Positions 9,225-17,973 are shown, counted from the stretch's first letter. The stretch: DNA of 64,000 nucleotides from Litorivicinus sp. (GCA_018401755.1 JAGYKJ010000005.1:310001-374000), one strand, 5' to 3'. Notes: a model not told the origin generated them from the letters alone. Translations and numbers: made by a program.

Positions 9225-9806
9225 TTCGCTTGGATAGTGGATTCGGTGATCCCACACCACTTCCAAAAAATGCGCCAAGATCAATGCGGTCAATCCCCAT
9301 ATTCGCTCGCCAGAATCCACCCAATAGGGCATGTAAGGCTGATCAATCGCTTGCCGCCGAGCACTAAAGTCAAAGCCATCTGGCGATCTCAATAGTTGGC
9401 GCATCGGGACTTGAAACACACGTTTGAGCTCGCGATCTCGAGGTGCGGGAACCCCCAGATCATCGTGCCAAAATACCCAAGGCGTGACCCTAAGACCATG
9501 CAAACTCTGAAACTGATTGAGCATTCCAAGACAGTGGTCACGATGCACCTGCACTCCGATTTCCTCCTCTGTCTCGCGGATCGCACAGGCAAGACTCGAA
9601 TCGTCAACCGGCTCATGCTTCCCACCGGGAAACGAGACTTCCCCGGCATGCACTCTGAGATGCGGAGACTTCACACACAGCACTAATGTCGGGGTCTGGC
9701 CAGATAAAATAAGTGCCACCGCGGCATCGCCTTCGTGCCGAGGAGGTAGTTGCCGTGGGGCATATGCCGCCAACGCGCTCTGAATACGCTGTTTCGTCAT
9801 CTCCAT
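9195..9806 (-). CDS. NUDIX hydrolase, CoA pyrophosphatase-like (NudL type)
   Basis: 203 residues. The NUDIX box is GGKHEPVDDSSLACAIRETEEEIGV, preceded by HAGEVSFPG, which is the extended UPF0035 pattern of coenzyme A diphosphatases (LL..HaGevSFPGG). Such enzymes cut CoA or short acyl-CoA to 3-prime,5-prime-ADP and phosphopantetheine. It starts at ATG 9806, 36 bases from a divergent second NUDIX gene. Substrate assignment is by motif only. Confidence 0.85.
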   Translation of the reverse strand: MEMTKQRIQSALAAYAPRQLPPRHEGDAAVALILSGQTPTLVLCVKSPHLRVHAGEVSFPGGKHEPVDDSSLACAIRETEEEIGVQVHRDHCLGMLNQFQSLHGLRVTPWVFWHDDLGVPAPRDRELKRVFQVPMRQLLRSPDGFDFSARRQAIDQPYMPYWVDSGERIWGLTALILAHFLEVVWDHRIHYPSESAIHLPNTH

Positions 9807-9842
9807 TCCCGTAGTATAGAGACACAGCGAAGGAGACCCTCA

Positions 9843-10394
9843 ATGAATTTCTGTCCGAACTGTGGATCAACCACTCATCGACGTGTTCCAGATGGAGACA
9901 ATCGGCCCCGAGATATGTGCGACGATTGCGAGACGATTCATTATCAGAATCCAAAGATCATCGCCGGCTGTGTGGCGCTCTATCAGAATCAGGTGCTGCT
10001 CTGTCGTCGCGCAATTGAGCCGCGATCGGGGCTTTGGACACTACCTGCCGGCTTTATGGAAAATGGTGAAACGGTCGCACAAGCGGCACTTCGAGAGACT
10101 TGGGAAGAAGCGCGCGCGACACCCGCACTCGATCAACTCTATGTGGTTACCTCGATCCCAGCAATCTCTCAAGTATATATGCTCTATCTCGCGTTCTTAG
10201 CCGAGCCAAAATTTGCAGCAGGACCAGAAAGCTTGGAGACCGCACTCTTTGCCATGGATGATATTCCATGGGACACGCTGGCCTTTGGGACGGTTCGAGA
10301 CACGCTCATGCATCTCAGAGACGATTTGCAACGAGGGACCTTTAAACTGCACACCGTCGATCGCGAAGAGACAAATATCGCAGCGCGCGTTTAA
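9843..10394 (+). CDS. NUDIX hydrolase with N-terminal zinc ribbon
   Basis: 183 residues. The N-terminus has two CxxC knuckles (NFCPNCGS and DMCDDCETIHYQNPK), a zinc ribbon typical of the ADP-ribose/NADH pyrophosphatase-like NUDIX group. The NUDIX box GFMENGETVAQAALRETWEEARA keeps the catalytic REtwEE core, though the glycine that usually follows it is replaced. The start at ATG 9843 is supported by AAGGAG eight bases upstream and places the zinc ribbon at residue 1. Its stop codon overlaps that of the convergent next gene in a TTAA. Confidence 0.88.
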   Translation: MNFCPNCGSTTHRRVPDGDNRPRDMCDDCETIHYQNPKIIAGCVALYQNQVLLCRRAIEPRSGLWTLPAGFMENGETVAQAALRETWEEARATPALDQLYVVTSIPAISQVYMLYLAFLAEPKFAAGPESLETALFAMDDIPWDTLAFGTVRDTLMHLRDDLQRGTFKLHTVDREETNIAARV

Positions 10395-10708
10395 TCAGTA
10401 GGCCATGCAAGGCGAATCAGCTCAAATGCTGGCTCTTCGTAGGGATGCGACTTGCGCAGTGCCTGAATAACGTCTGCTTGCACCGCCTCGGCTACCAGCA
10501 CCTCAATACGCCATTCGGCAACCTGCGAAACAGTACCCCGCGCGCCCACAGTCGGATTCGCATCATCAGACGGCCGAAATTGTCCTGTCCCCAAGATCTG
10601 CCACGCGCACTCCGAATACTCGCCCAGATGTCCTGCACCGGCAGCGAACACCGCAGCCTTCACAGCATCCTCCCAACCTGTCGGTACAAACATTATTAAC
10701 TTCAACAT
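10391..10708 (-). CDS. Stand-alone YqfO/NIF3 N-terminal-type protein
   Basis: 105 residues. MLKLIMFVPTGWEDAVKAAVFAAGAGHLGEY, GTGQFRPSDDANPTVG and SHPYEEPAFELIRL match the CutA/PII-like domain that is inserted in NIF3/YqfO proteins and that also occurs alone (COG3323). The function is not established. ATG 10708 has a strong AGGAGG site. Upstream of it, toward csrA, lie several inverted repeats. It shares stop-codon bases with the convergent NUDIX gene. Confidence 0.82.
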   Translation of the reverse strand: MLKLIMFVPTGWEDAVKAAVFAAGAGHLGEYSECAWQILGTGQFRPSDDANPTVGARGTVSQVAEWRIEVLVAEAVQADVIQALRKSHPYEEPAFELIRLAWPTD

Positions 10709-10719
10709 GAGACCTCCTG

Positions 10720-10742
10720 ATCTTGATGCGATGCATCAAGAT
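10720..10742. repeat. Perfect 10-bp inverted repeat upstream of the YqfO-like gene
   Basis: ATCTTGATGC-GAT-GCATCAAGAT: ten perfectly paired bases around a 3-base centre. It begins 12 bases upstream of the YqfO-like start codon, next to its AGGAGG site. It could be a repressor operator or an RNA hairpin in the leader. Confidence 0.7.
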
Positions 10743-10756
10743 GACGTGTTTTGTCC

Positions 10757-10768
10757 AGTCATATGACT
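10757..10768. repeat. 12-bp palindrome AGTCATATGACT
   Basis: Perfect self-complementary 12-mer in the divergent gap between the YqfO-like gene and csrA, 15 bases from the previous inverted repeat. It looks like a dimeric-regulator site; no regulator is identified. Confidence 0.5.
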
Positions 10769-10782
10769 AGAATCATCGAAAA

Positions 10783-10892
10783 CCTAGACAAAAACAAAAA
10801 TAGCAGAAAAAACAGATGGACTAGCGTGAAAGAAATGTACGAAACCGAAAAAAATTGGTTGACGGTCGCGCTCCAAACGGACATTGTCTAGG
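10783..10892. repeat. Distant 9-bp inverted repeat flanking the csrA promoter region
   Basis: CCTAGACAA at 10783-10791 is the exact reverse complement of TTGTCTAGG at 10884-10892, 92 bases apart. The A-rich stretch between them holds a TTGACG (10859-10864) that could be the -35 of csrA, although no good -10 follows at the right distance. Two half-sites at this spacing would suit DNA looping, but chance cannot be excluded. Confidence 0.35.
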
Positions 10893-10942
10893 ACGGAAAT
10901 TGGACAACCGAGTTACTACGGATAGATTGGAGGTCAACACGC

Positions 10943-11146
10943 ATGTTGGTACTGACACGAAAAATCGGTGAAAAAGTCATGATCGGGGATGAAGTGACAG
11001 TCACGATCCTCGGCTTATTTGGAAATCATGTTCGTTTGGGGATCAATGCCCCGAAGACAGTTGAGATCCATCGCGAAGAGATCTATGTCAAGATTCAGGG
11101 CGAAAGTAGCCCTTCAGACATGAATTCCATCGCTGTCGGCCAATAA
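10943..11146 (+). CDS. csrA: Carbon storage regulator CsrA/RsmA
   Basis: 67-residue mRNA-binding regulator. It starts [18 protein letters not shown]; the RNA-contact residues Leu4, Arg6 and Arg44 ([10 protein letters not shown]) are all present, followed by a C-terminal tail slightly longer than in E. coli (61 residues). CsrA dimers bind GGA motifs in hairpin loops near start codons and usually repress translation. The start is supported by TTGGAGG 10 bases upstream. It is flanked by palindromes upstream and a complex hairpin downstream. Confidence 0.96.
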   Translation: MLVLTRKIGEKVMIGDEVTVTILGLFGNHVRLGINAPKTVEIHREEIYVKIQGESSPSDMNSIAVGQ

Positions 11147-11165
11147 TCGGCTGGTTCACTGAAGA

Positions 11166-11209
11166 CCTGCCGTGTAGGCTGACAGCCTCGTAAACACGGC
11201 AGGTATCTT
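11166..11209 (+). terminator. Compound hairpin after csrA, terminator or translation-occluding leader
   Basis: CCTGCCGTGT (11166-11175) pairs perfectly with ACACGGCAGG (11194-11203). The 18-base loop holds a second small hairpin, AGGCT-gac-AGCCT. A weak T-run (TATCTTT) follows. The GGCAGG of the 3-prime arm lies just upstream of the GTG start of the efflux adaptor gene at 11211, so the structure could end the csrA transcript or hide that ribosome-binding region. Confidence 0.6.
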
Positions 11210-11210
11210 T

Positions 11211-12437
11211 GTGCAATTGTTCTCTCGGCTTGTGCTGACCGGCTCCATCCTCGGCGCTGGTTTAGGCGGGTTTTATCTTCTCAACCAAACAAAGCCGACC
11301 ATCGAGCCACTCCCGGTTAGCGCCCCAAGCTGGCGTGTGTCCGCGACGACGATTGCGTTGCGTCCGGAAAATCCTGAGTTTCGGGGGTTTGCAACAGTTG
11401 AAAATCCACAACAACAAGTGATTACTGCACCACTCCCCACGCGGGTGGTCGAGGTATATGTGGCCAACGGCAGTCGAGTCGTGGCCAACCAACCCTTACT
11501 CTTGCTCAATCGCCCAGATGCTGAGGCGCAACTGAACCAAGCGCTGGCGAGCCTGGCAGATATTCGCAGTCAGCTCAACCAACGCACCATGACCGAGACA
11601 AAAGATCGCGCCGCACTCCAATTAGATCGCGAAGCGTTAGCGCTACTCGAAGCAAAACGCGATCGACTGATCGATCTTCGTAGCCGAGGCCTGGCATCCG
11701 ATGAGCAACTCGAGACTGCACGTCAAGCTGTTGTCGGACAGCAGTTGCAGATCAATCGGCGTGAGCTCACGCTTGCAAACAGTCAAGAGACGCAAACCAC
11801 GTTGCTGGCGCAATTAACACGGATTGAATCTGACGTCCGCCTTGCTCGCGAGGATCTCGATGCAATGCAGCCGTCTGCAACCGTGGGTGGTGTGATCGCT
11901 GAGTTAACCGTCACCCCGGGGGACCGAATCAACGCGAACCAGGCACTGATGCGACTAATACCTGATAACGGCTACGAATTACGCATTGCCGTTCCACAAC
12001 CCGTTGCCGATCGTATTCAGACAGCACTCAAGGCAAATCAGCCTATTGAAGGGCAGATGCTCAACGGCGATTTGATTCGGGTGGAACGCATTGCCGGACT
12101 GGTCAATGCGCGAACCGGCGCAGTCGATCTGTACGCGCGCATCACACAGCCAGCACAGCAACCGGTCTTAGGTGCGATCACCAACGTTCGCATCATGCTT
12201 CCAGCCTTACCTGAGATCGCCGCCGTTCCGACAGATGCCCTCTATGGCGGTAATACCATCTATCGCATTCGAGACAACCAGCTCGAGGCACTCGAAGTCA
12301 CCACCTATGGCCAACGTGAAGCGGAGCGAGGGACCGAGATATTACTCACCAGTCCAGCATTGCAGTCGGGCGATCAAATTCTGATTTCTCGCTTGCCAGC
12401 CGCCATCACTGGGCTGCTGGTTGAGGTTGTTGAATGA
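11211..12437 (+). CDS. RND efflux system periplasmic adaptor (MFP/HlyD family)
   Basis: 408 residues. The N-terminus QLFSRLVLTGSILGAGLGGFYLL is a signal anchor. Next come the lipoyl half-motifs (QQVITAPLPTRVVEVYVANGSRV), a long coiled-coil hairpin (about residues 95-200, rich in L/Q/R/E: LEAKRDRLIDLRSRGLASDEQL), the second lipoyl half (SATVGGVIAELTVTPGDRI), and a membrane-proximal beta domain. It begins at GTG 11211, seven bases after a hairpin, and its last codon overlaps the pump gene as ATGA. Together they form an AcrAB-like exporter; no outer-membrane channel gene is adjacent. Confidence 0.9.
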   Translation: MQLFSRLVLTGSILGAGLGGFYLLNQTKPTIEPLPVSAPSWRVSATTIALRPENPEFRGFATVENPQQQVITAPLPTRVVEVYVANGSRVVANQPLLLLNRPDAEAQLNQALASLADIRSQLNQRTMTETKDRAALQLDREALALLEAKRDRLIDLRSRGLASDEQLETARQAVVGQQLQINRRELTLANSQETQTTLLAQLTRIESDVRLAREDLDAMQPSATVGGVIAELTVTPGDRINANQALMRLIPDNGYELRIAVPQPVADRIQTALKANQPIEGQMLNGDLIRVERIAGLVNARTGAVDLYARITQPAQQPVLGAITNVRIMLPALPEIAAVPTDALYGGNTIYRIRDNQLEALEVTTYGQREAERGTEILLTSPALQSGDQILISRLPAAITGLLVEVVE

Positions 12438-15400
12438 ACGGCTTGGTACGCACCTTTGCGAGCCATCGCGTCGCTGCCAATTTGTTAATGGCGTTGATGA
12501 TCATTGCCGGCGTGCTTGGCGTGGATCGGCTTCGGACTCAGTTTTTCCCCAGTTTTGAAATTGAAGTGATTACGGTCCAGACCAGTTGGCCAGGCGCGAC
12601 TGCAGAGGATGTGCAGGAAGGACTGACCATTCCGATTGAAAACGCAGTCTCCGAGCTCTCTGCGATCGAGTCCACTCAAGGGGTCAGCCAATTCGGGATC
12701 TCTACCTTCCGTCTTGAGCTGTCCGAAGATGCGGACGTCTCACAAACATTAGACGATGTCGCACAAGCAATTACTCGGAATGTCACATTGCCCGAGGGGG
12801 CTGAGGTCCCTTCCGTCTCGATCATCACCCGCTATGAGGATATTGCCAGTCTCCTATTAACCGGACCCTTCACACCGATTGAACTACAGCAACTGGCCTA
12901 TCAAGCAGAGCAGGAGTTGCTGTCCCGAGGTGTCAAAAAGGTCGATTTTCGCGGATTGCCGACGCGTGAAATCCAAATCGAAACCTCCGCACAAACCCTG
13001 AGCCAGTTAGGCGTCAGTCTCGACACGCTCGCTGATGCTATTTTAACTCAATCGCGCGATCTGCCCGCCGGTACCGTGGGGCGATCAGATGGTGAGCGGC
13101 AAATTCGCAGTCTTGAGCAAAGCCGGTCAGCGACCGATCTCGGATCCACCCGCCTGACGTTTGCCGACAATCCCCTCGGGGTGCAGATCAGTGAGATCGC
13201 CACCATTCATGATCGGGCCAATCCGAAAGCACCCTATTTAAGTTTTCGTGGACAACCCGCTGTTGAACTGATCCCCCAGCGTACCGAGCTCGATGACACA
13301 CTGACCATGGCGAAAATCACCACCGCCTGGGTCGAGGATGCGCGCAAAACATTACCAGTCGGCGCCGAATTACTAGTCCTCGATGAACGCTGGCAGTACC
13401 TCAACGATCGGATTCAGCTACTCCTCGAGAACGGCCTGACAGGGCTAATTTTCGTGGTCATCATCCTGTACTTATTCCTTAATCAGCGCGTTGCATTTTG
13501 GGTCACACTCGGCATCCCCGTGTCATTTTTAGCCACGCTGGGGATTTTATGGATGATCGGCGGAACCATTAACATGATCAGCCTGTTTGGCATGATCATG
13601 GCGCTTGGCGTGATTGTTGACGACGCAATCGTGGTTGGTGAAGACACCCTGACGCTCTATCAATCCGGCCAAAGTCCCCTGGATGCCTCACTCAACGGAT
13701 CAGCGCGCATGCTCGCACCCGTGATGTCATCAAGCCTCACCACGATCGCTGCTTTTTCTCCATTACTCATGGTCGGTGGCGTCATTGGTTCCATTTTGAG
13801 AGACATACCCATCATTGTGATTTGTGTGATTATTGCCTCCTTGATCGAGTGTTTTTTGGTGCTCCCGGGACACCTCAATCAAAGCTTGGCAAGAGGGCCG
13901 CGTGAAGAGGGGCGTATTCGGCAAGCACTCGACCGGGGGTTCAACAGTTTTCGTGATGATTTCTATCAGCCAATCGTCAAGGCAGTCTTACGTGCGCCTG
14001 GTTTGGTCTTGCTCACTGGTCTCATGATGTTTGTGTTGTCAGTCGGCCTGATTACTGGGGGTCGGATTAAGTTCACCTTCTTTCCGTCGATCGATGGCAC
14101 GACGCTTTGGGCGGCTGCGCAATTTACGCCTGGCACCCAGCAAGCTGATGTGGATGCATTTCTGGCTTCGTTAGAGCAATCCCTTGCGACCACTGAAGCG
14201 CAGTTCGAGGCTCCCTTTGCCCGGTACGCAGTTCGGCAACACCGGCAATTGACAGGACCTGGGATTCAAACTATTCGCGGCGATCACGTCGGAACACTCA
14301 AAGTTATGTTGGTGGGTGACGTCGATGGACCGACTAATAATGTGGTCATTGATGCCTGGCGTGCCAATATTCAACTTCCTGCTGGAATTGAAAAGTTCTC
14401 TATCCGACAGACAACAGGTGGACCACCATCAAAGCCGATTGAGGTCAAACTCACGGGACAATCCATTACGCGTCTTAAAGAAGCATCAGTTGCATTGCAA
14501 GCCGATCTGAAACGCTATGCAGGCGTCTCTAATGTCGATGATGATCTTCCCTTTGGCGCGGAGCAATTAATCGTCACGCTCAGACCGGAAGGCCGACAAA
14601 TGGGTCTGACATCTCAGGGTCTTGCGCGCCAGATTCGGTCTGCCTTCGAGGGGCGCGTGCTGCAAACGTTTTTTGATCAAGGGATTGAAGTCGAAGTGTC
14701 ACTCGCGTTAACCGAGGCCGAACGTGACCGACTTAGTACGCTGGATAGTTTACCCATCATTACACCACAAGGCGGTGTGGTTCCCTTGCCTGTGGTTGCC
14801 GAGTTCAGCGCCCGGCGAGGCTTGGATGAACTGCGTCGGAGTAATGGTGAGATGAGTATTGTTGTCAGCGCCGATCTCAACAATACGATTGCCAATGCAT
14901 CGGAGATTTTAGCGTCCATGAACGCATCGGTACTGCCCGATCTCGAACGACGTTTTGATGTTGATGCGGCCTTCCAAGGGCGTGCGAAAGACCAAGATGA
15001 AACCTTTGCCGATATGCGCACAGGCGTTGTTATTGCATTCGTCTTAATCTACATCATTTTGGCTTGGGTGTTTGGCAGCTACACCTGGCCTTTCGCCGTG
15101 TTAATCACCATTCCTCTGGGTCTGACTGGAGCGATTGGCGGTCATTGGCTCATGGGGCTTGATCTGACAGTCCTCTCACTATTTGGATTCTTTGGCTTGA
15201 GCGGAATCGTCATCAACGACTCAATCGTGTTGGCGTCCACCTATCGACGGTATCTCGACCAAGGACAGAATCACGCTGAGGCAATCGTCAACGCCAGTCG
15301 GATGCGGCTGCGTGCTGTCTTGGTCACGTCGCTCACCACCATTGGCGGATTAACACCGATTTTATTTGAAACCTCGCCACAGGCACAGTTTCTGATCCCG

Positions 15401-15559
15401 ATGGCGACAACCATTGTGTTTGGGCTAGCCTATGGGACCGTCCTCGTCCTGCTTATTGTGCCCTCGGCCTTGAGCTTGATTGAACGATTGGGAGGCCGAA
15501 CAGGGTCAATGCGTTCTCCCGAGTCTGTCGCGCCACCTCCAACACAGTACAGCCCTTGA
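12434..15559 (+). CDS. RND efflux pump, inner-membrane transporter (AcrB/HAE1-like)
   Basis: 1041 residues with twelve membrane segments and two large periplasmic loops. The start NGLVRTFASHRVAANLLMALMIIAGVLG and PGATAEDVQEGLTIPIENAV are typical. The proton-relay acidic pair in TM4 is present (MALGVIVDDAIVVGED), as is the TM10-11 segment FGFFGLSGIVINDSIVLAS. It is translationally coupled (ATGA) to the adaptor gene. The sequence resembles the environmental HAE1-like subgroup more than AcrB itself, so the substrate is unknown. The C-terminal tail (GRTGSMRSPESVAPPPTQ) extends 107 bases into the convergent TatD gene. Confidence 0.92.
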   Translation: MNGLVRTFASHRVAANLLMALMIIAGVLGVDRLRTQFFPSFEIEVITVQTSWPGATAEDVQEGLTIPIENAVSELSAIESTQGVSQFGISTFRLELSEDADVSQTLDDVAQAITRNVTLPEGAEVPSVSIITRYEDIASLLLTGPFTPIELQQLAYQAEQELLSRGVKKVDFRGLPTREIQIETSAQTLSQLGVSLDTLADAILTQSRDLPAGTVGRSDGERQIRSLEQSRSATDLGSTRLTFADNPLGVQISEIATIHDRANPKAPYLSFRGQPAVELIPQRTELDDTLTMAKITTAWVEDARKTLPVGAELLVLDERWQYLNDRIQLLLENGLTGLIFVVIILYLFLNQRVAFWVTLGIPVSFLATLGILWMIGGTINMISLFGMIMALGVIVDDAIVVGEDTLTLYQSGQSPLDASLNGSARMLAPVMSSSLTTIAAFSPLLMVGGVIGSILRDIPIIVICVIIASLIECFLVLPGHLNQSLARGPREEGRIRQALDRGFNSFRDDFYQPIVKAVLRAPGLVLLTGLMMFVLSVGLITGGRIKFTFFPSIDGTTLWAAAQFTPGTQQADVDAFLASLEQSLATTEAQFEAPFARYAVRQHRQLTGPGIQTIRGDHVGTLKVMLVGDVDGPTNNVVIDAWRANIQLPAGIEKFSIRQTTGGPPSKPIEVKLTGQSITRLKEASVALQADLKRYAGVSNVDDDLPFGAEQLIVTLRPEGRQMGLTSQGLARQIRSAFEGRVLQTFFDQGIEVEVSLALTEAERDRLSTLDSLPIITPQGGVVPLPVVAEFSARRGLDELRRSNGEMSIVVSADLNNTIANASEILASMNASVLPDLERRFDVDAAFQGRAKDQDETFADMRTGVVIAFVLIYIILAWVFGSYTWPFAVLITIPLGLTGAIGGHWLMGLDLTVLSLFGFFGLSGIVINDSIVLASTYRRYLDQGQNHAEAIVNASRMRLRAVLVTSLTTIGGLTPILFETSPQAQFLIPMATTIVFGLAYGTVLVLLIVPSALSLIERLGGRTGSMRSPESVAPPPTQYSP

Positions 15560-16218
15560 GTTGAGCGACAATTAAACCGGTGTTTGGAAGATCTGTGGGA
15601 TCTGAGACCGCTGCACCCCTTGGGGGTAAATCCGGTGCATCGGACTCCAGCACGAAGGCACTCAAGGGGAGTTGCCGAATCACTTCATGCAGACGCGGCG
15701 TATGACGTGTGAGTAATCCACCGATGCCTAACAGGCCACCGCAGTCGACATAGCGCCGTGCTAGCTCCGGTGACCCATTGAACCCATGCACCATGAATCG
15801 AGTCACCCCAAGCTCCTTGAGCATGGACAGCAAGGGTTCATGCGCGCGCACGACATGTAGGATCAGTGCTCGTGTCTGCGTTGTTGCAAACTGCAATTGT
15901 GGCGCCAAGGCCTGCAATTGCAGCTCTAATGACGCCTCTGCCCGACGGTCTAAGCCGACTTCGCCAACCGCACTGGACGTATCCGACAACCGTGTAAACA
16001 GTTGTGCGAGGTCATCAGCCAAGGTGTCAGGATGGACCCAGAGTGGATGTAATCCAAATGCACGGGCAAAGCCCTCAGGATTTGGGGCACTCCATTGGGC
16101 TGGGTGTGTTCCCGACCACATGACGCCCTCAATCCGAGCGTCTCGGCGCGCGCTCAATCCAATTGATCCGCTGTACGTTATGCCATGCTTCCACATGGAC
16201 GTTACAGTCAATCCACAC
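15453..16218 (-). CDS. TatD-family metal-dependent hydrolase, apparent one-base frameshift near the N-terminus
   Basis: From about 16150 downward one frame encodes a good TatD body: RRDARIEGVMWSG, FGLHPLWV, GEVGLDRR, ILHVVRAHEP, FMVHGFNGSPELA and LESDAPDLPPRG, supplying the usual Glu, two His and Asp metal ligands. In that frame no TatD start exists. Another frame starts at a GTG touching the prfC stop (16218) and reads VWIDCNVHVEAWHNVQRI, the expected N-terminal strand, then stops. Removing one base in the GGCGCGCGC tract (16145-16153) joins them as WIERARDARIEGV. The span is 766 bases, one more than a multiple of three. The first histidine of HxH is Asn here. Sequencing error or real decay are both possible. 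The gene overlaps the RND gene tail. Confidence 0.72.
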
Positions 16219-17805
16219 TCAGTGCTCTCGGGTTGGTAAAAACTCAATCTCAGGCCAACGCTCCTGAATCAACTGGAGATTGGCACGTGATGGCGCCAAA
16301 TAGGTGAGATACCCGCCACCATCATCCGCTAAATTGTCATAGGCTTTTCCTCGAAACTCGGCCAACTTTTTCTCATCACCACAGCGCACCCAGCGTGCCG
16401 TATACACGTTAACTGCGTCATAAATGGCTTCAGCCTTGTATTCATCGAGCAGACGAAAAGCCACCACATCAAACTGCAGGGTGCCTACGGCACCCAAGAT
16501 CAGATCGTTATTTCGGTGTGGCATGAACACCTGAGTCGCACCCTCCTCAGCAAGCTGGGTGAGGCCTTTTTGGAGCTGTTTGGTCTTCAGTGGATCCTTC
16601 AGTCGAACGCGCTTGAAGAGTTCAGGAGCGAAATGTGGAATCCCAGTGAACTGCAAGGACTCACCTTCAGTGAAGGTATCCCCAATTTGGATCGTCCCAT
16701 GGTTGTGTAGGCCAATGATGTCACCCGGAAATGCTTCCTCGGTTTGCGCGCGATCACCTGCGAAAAAAGTCACTGCATCCGAAATCCGAACGTCCTTCCC
16801 CAAACGGGTATGGCGAAGCTTCATCCCTTTGGTATAGGTCCCCGAACAAATCCGCATAAAGGCAATACGATCCCGGTGCTTCGGGTCCATATTCGCCTGA
16901 ATTTTAAACACAAACCCTGAGAAACTTGGGTCCGAGGGAGCGATAGCGCGAACATTGGTCTCCCGTGGAATTGGCGATGGGGCCCAATTGACGAATCCAT
17001 CGAGCATCTCTCGGACACCAAAATTACCCATGGCCGTCCCAAAAAAGACCGGCGTCAACCGACCAGCCCGAAAACTGTCGAGATCAAATTCAGGCGCAGC
17101 CGCACGCAGCAACTCGATTTGATCAACAAAGTCCACCCACTCAGTTCCCAACAGCGCCTTTGCCGCGTCCGAGTGCAAGCCAGAGATACGCTTATCTTCA
17201 GGAATCCGATGGCCTTGACCTTTGACGTAGACATGAATTTCATCATCGGCTAAGTGATAGACACCCTGAAAGTGCGGCCCCATTCCAATTGGCCACGTCA
17301 TGGGGGTGACCTGAATCGAAAGAACCGTCTCGACCTCATCCATTAACTCGATTGGGTCACGAATATCCCGGTCTAACTTATTCACAAAGGTCACAATTGG
17401 CGTATCGCGCAGTCGACACACTTGCATCAATTTGATTGTCCGATCCTCAACCCCCTTGGCACCATCGATGACCATCAATGCCGAGTCAACAGCGGTCAAA
17501 GTCCGATACGTGTCCTCGGAAAAATCTTCATGGCCAGGAGTATCCAGCAAGTTCACAATCCGATCGCGATACGGAAACTGCATCACCGACGTCGTGACAG
17601 AAATCCCGCGCTCTTGCTCCATCTGCATCCAGTCACTGGTCGCATGCCGTGCTGCCTTTCGAGCTTTCACGGTCCCTGCAACCTGGATCGCGTTGCCAAA
17701 GAGCAAGAGCTTCTCAGTCATCGTCGTCTTGCCCGCATCGGGGTGCGAGATGATAGCAAACGTGCGTCTCTTACTGATTTCATTGATAAAATTGGCGTCT
17801 GCCAT
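16219..17805 (-). CDS. prfC: Peptide chain release factor 3
   Basis: 528-residue translational GTPase that recycles RF1/RF2 after termination. It starts [22 protein letters not shown], with P-loop [12 protein letters not shown], switch [22 protein letters not shown] and [10 protein letters not shown]. The ATG at 17805 gives the standard length; the longer upstream frame has no family similarity. Its TGA is directly followed by the GTG of the tatD reading frame. Two TTGTACAA palindromes lie just upstream. Confidence 0.95.
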   Translation of the reverse strand: MADANFINEISKRRTFAIISHPDAGKTTMTEKLLLFGNAIQVAGTVKARKAARHATSDWMQMEQERGISVTTSVMQFPYRDRIVNLLDTPGHEDFSEDTYRTLTAVDSALMVIDGAKGVEDRTIKLMQVCRLRDTPIVTFVNKLDRDIRDPIELMDEVETVLSIQVTPMTWPIGMGPHFQGVYHLADDEIHVYVKGQGHRIPEDKRISGLHSDAAKALLGTEWVDFVDQIELLRAAAPEFDLDSFRAGRLTPVFFGTAMGNFGVREMLDGFVNWAPSPIPRETNVRAIAPSDPSFSGFVFKIQANMDPKHRDRIAFMRICSGTYTKGMKLRHTRLGKDVRISDAVTFFAGDRAQTEEAFPGDIIGLHNHGTIQIGDTFTEGESLQFTGIPHFAPELFKRVRLKDPLKTKQLQKGLTQLAEEGATQVFMPHRNNDLILGAVGTLQFDVVAFRLLDEYKAEAIYDAVNVYTARWVRCGDEKKLAEFRGKAYDNLADDGGGYLTYLAPSRANLQLIQERWPEIEFLPTREH

Positions 17806-17973
17806 GTATCTACATTCCCATTTTGTACAAGAATTTGTACAAAAAAATAAAGTGAACTCGAAGCCCTGATTTCCAAGTCGCTTGCCAAGGCCTACAGCCC
17901 GCAAAACCTCCCATCAAAGCATTGTGATTAAAAATTTACGCGTCATTTCAGCAAAATGAATGAACGCTATACA
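17806..17973. other. Non-coding gap between prfC and the AbiEii remnant
   Basis: Apart from the TTGTACAA pair I see no gene here. It is A/T-richer than its neighbours, as expected for a promoter region joined to a degraded mobile or defence segment. Confidence 0.4.
17823..17842. repeat. Tandem TTGTACAA palindromes upstream of prfC
   Basis: The palindrome TTGTACAA occurs twice (17823-17830 and 17835-17842), 12 bases apart start to start, in an A/T-rich stretch 18 bases before the prfC start codon. This spacing, about one helical turn, suits a dimeric DNA-binding protein; no regulator is assigned. Confidence 0.45.

Noticed and set aside
17806-17904. N-terminal extension of PrfC
   Set aside because: The 33 codons upstream of MADANF are not conserved in RF3 and cover the palindromic region.
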